Assembly: GCA_049115935.1 (NCBI GenBank)
Contig: JAGDZK010000034.1
Location: 1 to 64,000 of the forward strand
Length of the DNA: 64,000 bases
Source of the DNA: Bermanella sp049115935
Lineage (GTDB): Bacteria; Pseudomonadota; Gammaproteobacteria; Pseudomonadales; Oceanobacteraceae
Direction: 5' to 3'
The notes beneath the pieces are model-generated. The model was given only the letters and a program-made list of their open reading frames with translations, was not told where the DNA came from and did not search any database. A program made the translations under genes and the position numbers. Below are positions 17,713 to 27,221 of the stretch, in pieces; within the stretch, counting starts at the first letter, position 1, and every line of letters begins with the position of its first letter.

Positions 17713-17898
17713 TGGTCAACTAAATCTGGTCACAAGTTAAGAGGCAAGTTTACTGAATAGCCTTGGTCAAGCACTAACTGCGCGGCTGCTACTTTAAATT
17801 CTGGGTTAAAGCGTGGTCTGGTTTGTTTGGCCATAATGTCACCGTATATGCGAGGGCATTTTAGCACCTCTTACTTACGTGACCGAAATCACTGTACA
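17713..17898 (-). mobile_element. Internally deleted IS3-family element (MITE-like remnant)
   Basis: Both ends of an IS3-type element seem to survive around a deleted interior: TGGTCAACTAAATCTGGTCAC at the left on the plus strand and, from the right end on the minus strand, TGTACAGTGATTTCGGTCAC. The two are related imperfect inverted repeats, and both begin with TG. Between them is only the start of a transposase OrfA. No clear target duplication is visible. The element sits where an island integrase would normally lie, just inside the tRNA-proximal end. Confidence 0.65.
17730..17834 (-). pseudogene. IS3-family transposase OrfA, N-terminal remnant
   Basis: A 34-codon frame starting MAKQTRPRFNPEFKVAAAQL, then LDQGYSV, the typical start of IS3-family OrfA (helix-turn-helix). 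After that it jumps to unrelated residues and a stop beside the right inverted repeat, so nearly all of OrfA and OrfB is gone. Confidence 0.7.
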
Positions 17899-17911
17899 AC
17901 TACACGCCTAA

Positions 17912-20900
17912 TTAGATGAAATTATTACCTAATTTTCCCTTCATCCTTTTACTTAGCCAGCCTCCTTTTTGCTCTTGGTTAATTTTTTGTAACTCAACCG
18001 AGGCTCGTTCAAGGCTAATACGCTGTTCTGCTATATCCTGGTAGATTTGTTCTGCTCGCCTTCTGCGTTTAACCGACATCCCCGCATCTAAAAAGGATTC
18101 AAGTCCATCAATTAATTTATCCAACCATCTGCTTTTTCTTTGAACTCTAAAATTCTCGTTAATTTTTATTATTTGCTGTTTCGCATGACTTTCTATTGCA
18201 TTTAATTCAGCCTGAAATATTTCAGTTTGAGCCACCTTTTTTTCGCGAACGGATTGGCAAGTCGATACCACTAATTCATGATCAAGCAATCCAAAATCAC
18301 TGAGACCTGATAATGCTTTAGCGGCATTTTGTGCAAGAATCGTATTGCTTCCATTAAGTTTCTGACAAAGTTCATGTGTTTTCTGCCAGCCTTGCCAGCG
18401 GTAAACAAAATCTAGACCCGTACCTTTAATATTTTGCAACCCTATCATTTTATTACATAGCCCAATTGGCGTGTTATTCATCATTAATTGAATTAAAGCA
18501 TTGCCAGAAATATGCTCATCATCAACAATTACAAACCGTTGATTAAACCAACTACATAATTGTTCCCGTAGAGCATCCACATCCAATTCTGGGCTCGTAA
18601 TCATCTTTCTCCAAGAGAGAAAAGCCTCTAGCTCTGTCTCTGCTCGGTCACGAAAATTAAGCAAGCTCAATTGCACATCTTCATTTAATTTAGCCAGAAG
18701 ATGCTTAAATTGATCTCTTGACTTCCATTTCTGAGATATTTCGATCGCATCTTTATAGGTTAAACCTTCAAGCATAGACTGGATGCGGGTTTGTATTAAT
18801 GATTCATCCATTACTATGCGTAAGTACTGACAAATAGAGAGAAATTTTTGTAGTAACTTATCTTGTTCCATTTTATTACTTGGATAAAACGGTAAGCGAT
18901 CCATACGAATCTGCCATTGAGCCTCAATATACTTCACCAAACCACTGACATTTGAGCCAATTAAAAAATGCATGTCTGCACTTAAATCATTTGCCAGCAT
19001 TTTAGCAAACACTTGAGACCGAGAAATACGATCAGCCCTATTGTTCACAACTGTTGTTAGCCATGTTTGAGGGGCTTTACTGGGTGTAACTGAATTCAAT
19101 TCTAATCTTTGCCAATTATTAAGTGCCGCTAAACTTTCATTCGCAGACATACCGTTAATAAAAATAAATCTTCTATTTTGTAATTTGCACTCAGGGTATA
19201 CTTTTAACACACCCAAATCAGGAATCACTTTATCAGCCATTGACTTTAACGCTATATCTTCAGGTATCCCTAATATTTCAGCCATTTTTGTAACCAACGC
19301 AATATTGGTTGGATGCTCTTCATATGGAAAACGAGAAAGAATATCAGGTGCTAAAAAGTATCCATCCTGCCAGTTTACGTGATAGCAATGACTTTTATTT
19401 TCACGAGCAGCAATTTCTAATAATGGGCTCATTGTGTCTTCGCTTGTAATTAATGTTGCATTTTTTGGTACAAATCTCATCATAACTTTGGGAATATCAA
19501 TACCAGAAGGTCCTTGAATATCCTCATGATCTGGATAACAGTTTGTTATCGTTGATAGGTCGTCACGCATCCATTGCTGCTGTAAGATATTAATGTATCT
19601 AGGCGTTAAGCCCATACACTCCCATAAAAGCATATTTACCTTTAGTTTAGCCGCCAAGCGAGTGAGGTGAAGCTGCTCCCAAATACTGGCTTTATCATAT
19701 GGACGAAATAAAAAGAGCTCCTTTAATGGCCTATTTAACGGAGCGTAAAGAAATTGTGCTTCGCAGCCCGTGGACTTAGAGATCAAAGAAATACCATAGG
19801 AATTGAATAAGGCAGCCTTTAGTCTTTCTGTTCCTGATTTACCGCGAGTCCCCCAACCTCCCATAACAAAAGGTATCGATTTCCTTGCTTTTCTAAATTC
19901 TTGGTTAATCCAAAAATGATGACCGAAAAATATTGTGGCTGCTGCGATTAAAAATATCGTCAATTGTTCTAATGTATTTTGATAAACAGAATAAAAATAG
20001 TTTTGTAATTCACGATAGAGTTCAGACAATGAAAAAAATGGGAAAATTGCAGGAAAAAAACGAGAAACTCGAGAGTCAACTGGCAACGGATTATTCGCTT
20101 CTTCGTATGCTGTTAATTTAAACGTAAAACCAAGTTCCTTAAATGATTGAAGGTATTTGGTTGCAGGTTCATCATCTTGCTCAATCCAATTTCTTAAATC
20201 AGAAAATCGCTTGAAATGAAAGCTAATATAAAGCTTAACCCATATACGTTTAAATATATTCTTAGGTGGATGGATTTCTGTTACACCCTCACTAGTGTAT
20301 AGTTTCACAGGTTTAGTTGGCCAACCTTGATCTAAACTCGATAAAACTTGATCGACTAACGGAAGATAAGGACGCCAGCCTTGCTCTTTTTGATTGAGCA
20401 CCGGCTCACCAGGAACTTGGGTTTCGTTCGATTCAGCTAATTTTTGTGGCGGTACTTGTAAATGACCATGAAAAAGGCGGCCAACGGTGTGGTTGTGATT
20501 TTGTCGCTTATTTGATGATGGCGTTCGCCATTCATGAAAAAAACGCCACAATCGAAATCCTTGGTTATAGCCACCACGAGCAATTAATTTTTTATTTTTC
20601 TTACTTATATCAAGTCCTATTCCATATTGATTCATTGTAGACAAATGTCGTCCTAATTCATTTTCTGATAAATCTGGACAATCTACTTTTTTTACTTTCT
20701 CAAATGGCAATGTACTTAATGATTGTAGATTTTCAATATTATGCATACGATTCTGATAATGCCACAATTGTTCACGTGCAATTGCAGCCCAGCGACGTAC
20801 TTTAGTTTCATTGTGTGTTGTATGAATCACGGTTAAATAACGATGACTTTTTTCATAAAAAACACACTGTTGCTCGCTAAAATACTCTGTTAAAACTTTG

Positions 20901-22141
20901 AAAATTGCTACACATTCCTCCATCAATAGACGTAACATCATTCCATCTTTTTGATTTTCAAGGGCATATAAGTACATATCTAGATAATTTGTTAAGCTAA
21001 TGTTTATGCTGGTTGATAATTCATTATCTTTTTTTTCATTCTTAACTATTTTTTTACTTTGATCTGCCAAGCATTGAATCAAAGGCGTCAATACCAACCA
21101 TGCTTTAGCTCGAACTTGTGGCGCAGAATCATATTTGCTGAGTCTTTCAAATAAACTCAATGCTAAATAATTTGGCATATTTATTAACTGTAGGCATAAC
21201 TTCTGACGCACATAAATACTTGGGTCTGCTAGCACTAGATAAGTTAACGCGCCTAACTCTTCACTATTAAATTTTTGTTGATACTCCAAAATAATTGATA
21301 TTGCCCTTGCTCTAAAGAATAAGTCGCCCTCTGCAGTTGAAGGTTTATTCAAGCGATGGCTCAACAATCGAATAGCGCTTTCTTGACCAAAACTCACTAA
21401 CAATGCTAGCGCTTCTGTTTGCACCCATATTGGCTGATACGGATCGGAAGCAATACGATAGGCATATTGTATTAGCGCAGGATCAAGCTGTTCAATAAAC
21501 CCTGAATCCAAATAACCATATGCAACCCGCAAGCAACTTGTGGCTTCATAAGCTACGCGTTCATCCGCCTCATACTTCATTAGGGGTGTGAGATTATCTT
21601 CTAAGTTAAGTGCAGATAATATATTTTGAGTGTCACTTTTAGATTGAGCAACACCAATTCCTTTTATTAATCGACCTAATTTCTGTAATAAAAAGCAAAG
21701 ACTATTCTCTAACTCTGCGATTTTATTTTGATATCGATCTTTTATAGCATCATTACCAAACCAACGTTTTTTAGCTTTATAATCTTTATGAATATGACGC
21801 TTACTGTATTTCATAAATTCCAAAAACGTCATTTGATGCTGCCAAAACTCTTCCTCTGTAGAAGCTCTCTGTGTTTGACTGAAGAAAAGACCATAACGAT
21901 CATGTAGGCTCTCAATCTCTTGGTATTTTTTTTCTATTTCCGAGCTAATATATCGACACAAATAATGTGGAGCTGTTACTTCATCAATGGTCGTTTTAGG
22001 TGTTTTTATAGAATGATACCAATTAATGAAACCATCAATGGTTAGCGCTAAATCTTTCTGATTAATACGCAGCCAAAAATCATGCGTATCATGTGTCAAT
22101 AGTGCATAAATTGCTTTAAATAATGTCTGTTTATTCTTCAT
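17912..22141 (-). CDS. HEAT-repeat/PgsB (CapB)-like Mur-ligase-type fusion protein
   Basis: A 1409-residue protein, last in the island operon. Roughly residues 180–360 form HEAT/Armadillo-like helical pairs. A hydrophobic segment (TIFLIAAATIFFG) lies about 35 residues before the P-loop GTRGKS (764–769). This copies the order in Bacillus PgsB/CapB: one membrane helix, short linker, ATP-binding loop. STGCEAQFLYAP, ECMGL, ITNCYPDHEDIQGP (H872) and ATLITSED follow the PgsB pattern. PgsB ligates glutamate by gamma linkage using ATP. The C-terminal ~300 residues are charged and helical. The usual protein is about 400 residues, so the N- and C-terminal additions are exceptional. It overlaps the upstream gene by 11 bases. 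The substrate need not be glutamate. Confidence 0.8.
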   Translation of the reverse strand: MKNKQTLFKAIYALLTHDTHDFWLRINQKDLALTIDGFINWYHSIKTPKTTIDEVTAPHYLCRYISSEIEKKYQEIESLHDRYGLFFSQTQRASTEEEFWQHQMTFLEFMKYSKRHIHKDYKAKKRWFGNDAIKDRYQNKIAELENSLCFLLQKLGRLIKGIGVAQSKSDTQNILSALNLEDNLTPLMKYEADERVAYEATSCLRVAYGYLDSGFIEQLDPALIQYAYRIASDPYQPIWVQTEALALLVSFGQESAIRLLSHRLNKPSTAEGDLFFRARAISIILEYQQKFNSEELGALTYLVLADPSIYVRQKLCLQLINMPNYLALSLFERLSKYDSAPQVRAKAWLVLTPLIQCLADQSKKIVKNEKKDNELSTSINISLTNYLDMYLYALENQKDGMMLRLLMEECVAIFKVLTEYFSEQQCVFYEKSHRYLTVIHTTHNETKVRRWAAIAREQLWHYQNRMHNIENLQSLSTLPFEKVKKVDCPDLSENELGRHLSTMNQYGIGLDISKKNKKLIARGGYNQGFRLWRFFHEWRTPSSNKRQNHNHTVGRLFHGHLQVPPQKLAESNETQVPGEPVLNQKEQGWRPYLPLVDQVLSSLDQGWPTKPVKLYTSEGVTEIHPPKNIFKRIWVKLYISFHFKRFSDLRNWIEQDDEPATKYLQSFKELGFTFKLTAYEEANNPLPVDSRVSRFFPAIFPFFSLSELYRELQNYFYSVYQNTLEQLTIFLIAAATIFFGHHFWINQEFRKARKSIPFVMGGWGTRGKSGTERLKAALFNSYGISLISKSTGCEAQFLYAPLNRPLKELFLFRPYDKASIWEQLHLTRLAAKLKVNMLLWECMGLTPRYINILQQQWMRDDLSTITNCYPDHEDIQGPSGIDIPKVMMRFVPKNATLITSEDTMSPLLEIAARENKSHCYHVNWQDGYFLAPDILSRFPYEEHPTNIALVTKMAEILGIPEDIALKSMADKVIPDLGVLKVYPECKLQNRRFIFINGMSANESLAALNNWQRLELNSVTPSKAPQTWLTTVVNNRADRISRSQVFAKMLANDLSADMHFLIGSNVSGLVKYIEAQWQIRMDRLPFYPSNKMEQDKLLQKFLSICQYLRIVMDESLIQTRIQSMLEGLTYKDAIEISQKWKSRDQFKHLLAKLNEDVQLSLLNFRDRAETELEAFLSWRKMITSPELDVDALREQLCSWFNQRFVIVDDEHISGNALIQLMMNNTPIGLCNKMIGLQNIKGTGLDFVYRWQGWQKTHELCQKLNGSNTILAQNAAKALSGLSDFGLLDHELVVSTCQSVREKKVAQTEIFQAELNAIESHAKQQIIKINENFRVQRKSRWLDKLIDGLESFLDAGMSVKRRRRAEQIYQDIAEQRISLERASVELQKINQEQKGGWLSKRMKGKLGNNFI

Positions 22142-25100
22142 TTTTCACCCCAGGTTGAAACGCGGCATGAACATCACTTCTGTGTAAATCGTAAAAGGCC
22201 GTTTCGCTTGGTCGGTAATCATTTAATCCACGTCCTCGTGACATATTCCAACTGGCTTCAAGTAACACAGCATATTCACCTTGATCTAGGTCATTTGTTA
22301 CACTCAGTTTCCATTGCAGCATCTCTCCTGTCGTAAAACCTTGCCAATAATTAATCTGTAATCCTAAAATAGGTTTATTAATTATATTTTTTCGATCTTC
22401 ATCCTTTAAATAACTTCTGTGATGATAATCCAAACCAACCTCTACCGGTCTAAAGTACTGGCGTATGCCAAACCCCACTTGCGCGTATTCAGCCTTTGAA
22501 GATGTATCTAATTCATTACTTACCAAGCGTAAATGCCCTCGCCAAAAACTATCAAACCATGGCCGCCCAGTAATTGTTTCTTCTATTCTTACACCCCATT
22601 TATGTTGGTTTTGGTAGCTACTATAAACATCATTATCGGTAAAAAAATCAGGAGAATTTTCGGAAAAGTAACGTGTGAATACATCCACCTGATGCCCATG
22701 TCGTAATGAATTATTAATACCATGACTGTATTTAAGGCTACCTAAAGCACTCCACTTAAACGGTACGCTTTCTGTCGTTTGCAGGTATAAAGAATGCGTT
22801 ATTTGCCAGCTCCAACTTGATTGCGCCCATGCCCCTTGTAACCACTGCTGCGTGCCAACAAGACCTATATTATTTTGTGTGTGCTTGCGGGAAAATAAAT
22901 CACTTCGCCAATAGCAACTTAAGCAATTCAGTTTTTTTCGGTGGCGCCAACCGACTTCTATAAATTTCTCTTGCACAGAGTTTTCTGCATCACTATCGAA
23001 ATCTCTTCGTGACTGGTATTGCACGTAAACGCCATCAGTGTCATTTCCTATACTTTCTAAGTGATTACCGGATAAAACAAACTTATCTATAGCACGAGTA
23101 GGGGGTTGCAAGGCTAACGTCGCATTATGAGGAAAGCCTGTGTTATGAGTTTCAAAAGAGTATGTCTCAAGTCTCTCTTTATCTGTATTTTCTTGAAGGC
23201 TTAATACACGAAGCATTAATTGTCGCTCACCATCCATTGGTTTCAACAATAAAGAGCCTGATTCTGATTGATACTGATACTCATGAGTGACCTTACCACC
23301 TACATACTTATCTATACGCAACCAACTAGGGCGGTCTAGATATAACTCTAAAGGTTGTGCAGTGGTCGCGACCTCATAACGCTTGTAATCTGGATTGATG
23401 ATAGCTTGCCATTTACCGTTAAAATTTGCTTGAGCTTGTACGTAAACCCAATGCTCTTTACTTGGATTTAACAATGCAAACGTCACCCTTTGTTGACCAG
23501 CAGGAATATTGATTACAAACGTTTTCTGTGTTGGTGATAAATTAATGGTTTTGAGTAATTTATTATTTAGGTTGATTCTAATTTCTGAAAAAGGCGCTTG
23601 CTGATATGGGTAACGAACTTGATTAAGTATTAAACGAACCGGTGTTTCACGATTAAAACGAGTAATAAATCCTAATTGATTGTAACCATATAATCGTTCT
23701 CCCACTGGTTTTTTACCTAACCAAAGCTGCTTTTCTCGTTCGGCTATAAATTCACTTTCATTTCTGCCTTTTGTTCGACGGGTTCCTGCACTAGCGATAA
23801 TCATATCAACAGGTTGGAAGGAATAATTACTATTTATTTTATTATTCAACAATCTAATATTAGCATAGCGCTGATATGGATGAGCGATAGAGTTCGCTTG
23901 TGTAACCCAATTTAAGCTTTGTTCAGGTGTCAATTTAGGTAATTTCCATAATCCATTTAATAAATGTTGTTCTATTTCATTTACATCTTTTAACGGATTA
24001 TCCGATTTTGTATGTGATATCGAGGTTATTTTTTTAAGGCCATGCTTAACTTCCCAATCTGAAGCCAAGCGGGATTGAGACCAAGCAACATTATTTCGTT
24101 GATAGCTTTCGGAAAGAAAGCCGCCATTACTTTCACGGCATTCATTTAAGTATGTAATATTGATATCGTTTAATAGCGAATCAGCAACCAATAACGATTC
24201 TCTAAAGGTAGAAACAAATCCTTCTTCATCATTATTGCTTTTAAAATCACTCATCACTGATGATGCAGATTTTTGTATTGATTTAACGACATTACTAAAA
24301 AGGGGCCGACTTAATACTTGAGCGCTAACGAGTGAAGAATATATTAGTGGTCGAATCTTTAGTTTATGCAAGCCAGATCCCAATTTTAGTTTTATTATAT
24401 GTCGGTTACCCACTAAATTTTCATCGTCTGATAATAGCTCTATGTCTGTATTAGAGTGGCTATTAATAAGTGGAAACCAATTCTTGTTACCGTTATTTTC
24501 GATTTCTATCCAATCATCTATTGTTAAGTTTTCATCATTATTTTTATGTTTTAAACGAACAGAAATATACATTTCAATAGGTCCTATCACTGAATAATCA
24601 GCAGAGGTTATTGGATTCGACAATGCCATTTGAAAGTAGAGATTTCGCTGAGGCTGATACAACTGTGCGAAGCCTGCGTTGTGATCAGTTGATAATGTAA
24701 TAGGTATATGTAGCTCATCACCTATTTTTTCATTTTTATGAATATAAGTATTTGGGCTTGTGGCTATCCAAGACATCCATTCAGCAGGGTTATATTTACT
24801 TGGTATGCTTTTTAAAAAATCTTTCCAAGGGCTACCTTCAATTAGCTCATCACTTTTATTTTTTGCTTGCTTCCAATCTTGAAACCACAAAGCGTGCCAT
24901 ACATTGAGTAATGGGGATTGCTCGTTATCATGTTGCCGCCACGATTCTTGTAGTAAGGCCTGTTGATAAGCTAAATTACCATTAACGGTATTATCAAGTT
25001 TGAATAACCGCAAAGCCATTTTTGATTGCCCTTGACTTAATAACCACTTCGCAAATACTGATAAGTGTTGTTCTGGATTTTTCAAAAATTTCCAACTATG

Positions 25101-27221
25101 GTATGCACTTAAATTACTGCTATCTTCATTAGACATATAATAATCAAGCAGCCAATTCATAGCTTCATCTTGCCTGTTCTTATCACTGTCCTTAACTGCT
25201 ATCGCCTTTAATGTTTGGCTCAATAAAGCAAAGTCTCCTTTCTCATTTAAGCGTTCAATAAGAGCGGCTAACGATTCGTAGCGAATTGGATTTTTTTCAT
25301 ATTCATCATGAATGAGTCTTTGCGACCAAATTTTTTGATAACTTAACAACCAACTGCGCAATGGCTGCCAATCTTGCCACACAAGATCAGCTAAGTGCTG
25401 GGCATCGCTCCACTGCTTCGATGATGTTTGATTTAATGATTGCTCTAACGGACGTTTAGTCTGTTTTAGCAACGCTAACATCTGCTTAACACCCAGCTGC
25501 TCTAACGCTCTTAACCATGTTTCTTCATCCAAAGAAAATGATAACGCTCCCCGATAAGATGGACTCAGCCACACAGCTTGATTTGAACTATTTCGCACCG
25601 TAATTGGAAAGTCGTCTTGTGTTAGGCTAATACTGCCTGAAGCGACTGCAAGTGCTCTTATATTTTTAGTTTCTTTCTCTAACGCTAATGCAGAAAAATC
25701 ATTATTCGATGCGCTATCGAGTGTGCTTTTGTCCATTAAATCAGGGTGCCAATACCATGTTTCCTTTTTACCATGTCGATTTTTTAATGTGATTTCAAAT
25801 GGCTTATCCTGAAGAGAAAAAGATAATTTTAGTAAACTATCAGGTTGATTTAGTGGAGATTGTAATATTATCTCTTGTGCAGGGTTAACACGATGAAGTA
25901 TTTTTTGAGCTCTATCTAAGCCGTCATCATTTAAAATAAATCGATCCCTTCCATCGTGTTCATTTCTTTTTTTAACATCTATAAGCCAAGCGCTCTTTTG
26001 TTCGATTTTATTAGTTTTAACGATTAAAGGACGCCAAACATGATATCGCTGCTGTATAAGATCAATAGTTTTAATTATTTTATCTTGCTGGTCTTCATTT
26101 TCTTTCTGAAAAAAATTCAAATAATCATGCTTAATATTTCCTGATAAATAATCTTTCAATAATATACCATCATATTCATATTCTACTTTTGCAGAATGGA
26201 TTCCTGTAGAATCATTTTTTTTTAGTTGACTTGATTGATTATGTTCAAATAATAATTCATCACCAATTTTTGCTATTCGCACCCCCATAATTTGCGGTGC
26301 ATCAAAGCTCAATCGATGCTTACCTTTGGGTAAATATATTTTTATCGTTTCAGGGTGGCTGCTTAAGCGTTCACAGTGATTTGATTCTAGTGTTCTGCTG
26401 TTATCAATATTTGGATGTATACGCCAATCCTTCCAATGATTTTCATTTAGCTTAAGGCTTATATTGACAAATCGTTGCCAGGGTTGCCATGCGTCTTGCA
26501 TTAAACGGGTTTCTAGCTTCCACTGCCCGGGTCCGTTCAACTCAATTTCATAGCGCTGATGTTTTTCAAGCTGACTTAACTGAACATGCTTACCCGGATG
26601 ACTTTCAAAGTGCCATGTCATATCATTTTTATTGGACGAAATAATATCTATCATTGATTCATCTATAATAGTTTTTTGTAAAAATGCTCGACTTATGTAC
26701 CAATTCACCTTCTGATCACTAGGGTTTTTTAGCATAACAATGAGATCCTTATCGACTGGCGAAGTCATAGTCCATTGCTTGGCTGGCTCTAGGCTTATTT
26801 TTTTATTAAAATTATTTTTTTCTAAATCGATTTTTTTTGTATTGTCTATTTCATACCGAGAAGATTGCACAAAAGCTGGAATAAATAAGCCATTACCCGT
26901 GGAATACCATAAGTCTGGCTTGAGTATTTTACTATCAGGCTGTATTCCCGCTTTAGGAGAATAAACATGACTTATCAGTCTCAGCCAATATCCCTTAGGT
27001 ACGCTAAAAAATGCCGAGCCATTTGGCTGTATCGTTATCTCTTGTCCCGATATTGATAGCTTACCTAATGACGAATTCTGAGAAGCAGGATGCAGATTAT
27101 TTATTCCTTCCCATGACCAAGCCGAAAAAGAAGGAAGCTGCGCCCCTTGTAGTGAGGCTTCATTGGCGAATACATTCGCTATGCATAGCACATAAAACAT
27201 AAAGGGCATTATATATTTCAT
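22131..27221 (-). CDS. Very large exported protein with predicted C-terminal outer-membrane beta-barrel
   Basis: 1696 residues. Signal peptide (MPFMFYVLCIANVFA) at the N terminus. The first two thirds alternate beta-sandwich-like segments with a helical stretch around residues 620–840 rich in Trp and Leu (possible TPR-like repeats). From about residue 1380 it changes to alternating amphipathic strands with aromatic girdles and short turns (FIEVGWRHRKK, WQITHSLYLQT, GFGIRQYFRPVEVGLDYHHR, YAVLLEASWNMSR), as in an outer-membrane barrel, followed by a 35-residue soluble tail. The layout recalls PgaA and BcsC, which carry polysaccharide through the outer membrane, but I see no sequence identity to them. 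GGGGGAG precedes the ATG, which overlaps the upstream stop (ATGA). Confidence 0.7.
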   Translation of the reverse strand: MKYIMPFMFYVLCIANVFANEASLQGAQLPSFSAWSWEGINNLHPASQNSSLGKLSISGQEITIQPNGSAFFSVPKGYWLRLISHVYSPKAGIQPDSKILKPDLWYSTGNGLFIPAFVQSSRYEIDNTKKIDLEKNNFNKKISLEPAKQWTMTSPVDKDLIVMLKNPSDQKVNWYISRAFLQKTIIDESMIDIISSNKNDMTWHFESHPGKHVQLSQLEKHQRYEIELNGPGQWKLETRLMQDAWQPWQRFVNISLKLNENHWKDWRIHPNIDNSRTLESNHCERLSSHPETIKIYLPKGKHRLSFDAPQIMGVRIAKIGDELLFEHNQSSQLKKNDSTGIHSAKVEYEYDGILLKDYLSGNIKHDYLNFFQKENEDQQDKIIKTIDLIQQRYHVWRPLIVKTNKIEQKSAWLIDVKKRNEHDGRDRFILNDDGLDRAQKILHRVNPAQEIILQSPLNQPDSLLKLSFSLQDKPFEITLKNRHGKKETWYWHPDLMDKSTLDSASNNDFSALALEKETKNIRALAVASGSISLTQDDFPITVRNSSNQAVWLSPSYRGALSFSLDEETWLRALEQLGVKQMLALLKQTKRPLEQSLNQTSSKQWSDAQHLADLVWQDWQPLRSWLLSYQKIWSQRLIHDEYEKNPIRYESLAALIERLNEKGDFALLSQTLKAIAVKDSDKNRQDEAMNWLLDYYMSNEDSSNLSAYHSWKFLKNPEQHLSVFAKWLLSQGQSKMALRLFKLDNTVNGNLAYQQALLQESWRQHDNEQSPLLNVWHALWFQDWKQAKNKSDELIEGSPWKDFLKSIPSKYNPAEWMSWIATSPNTYIHKNEKIGDELHIPITLSTDHNAGFAQLYQPQRNLYFQMALSNPITSADYSVIGPIEMYISVRLKHKNNDENLTIDDWIEIENNGNKNWFPLINSHSNTDIELLSDDENLVGNRHIIKLKLGSGLHKLKIRPLIYSSLVSAQVLSRPLFSNVVKSIQKSASSVMSDFKSNNDEEGFVSTFRESLLVADSLLNDINITYLNECRESNGGFLSESYQRNNVAWSQSRLASDWEVKHGLKKITSISHTKSDNPLKDVNEIEQHLLNGLWKLPKLTPEQSLNWVTQANSIAHPYQRYANIRLLNNKINSNYSFQPVDMIIASAGTRRTKGRNESEFIAEREKQLWLGKKPVGERLYGYNQLGFITRFNRETPVRLILNQVRYPYQQAPFSEIRINLNNKLLKTINLSPTQKTFVINIPAGQQRVTFALLNPSKEHWVYVQAQANFNGKWQAIINPDYKRYEVATTAQPLELYLDRPSWLRIDKYVGGKVTHEYQYQSESGSLLLKPMDGERQLMLRVLSLQENTDKERLETYSFETHNTGFPHNATLALQPPTRAIDKFVLSGNHLESIGNDTDGVYVQYQSRRDFDSDAENSVQEKFIEVGWRHRKKLNCLSCYWRSDLFSRKHTQNNIGLVGTQQWLQGAWAQSSWSWQITHSLYLQTTESVPFKWSALGSLKYSHGINNSLRHGHQVDVFTRYFSENSPDFFTDNDVYSSYQNQHKWGVRIEETITGRPWFDSFWRGHLRLVSNELDTSSKAEYAQVGFGIRQYFRPVEVGLDYHHRSYLKDEDRKNIINKPILGLQINYWQGFTTGEMLQWKLSVTNDLDQGEYAVLLEASWNMSRGRGLNDYRPSETAFYDLHRSDVHAAFQPGVKNEE

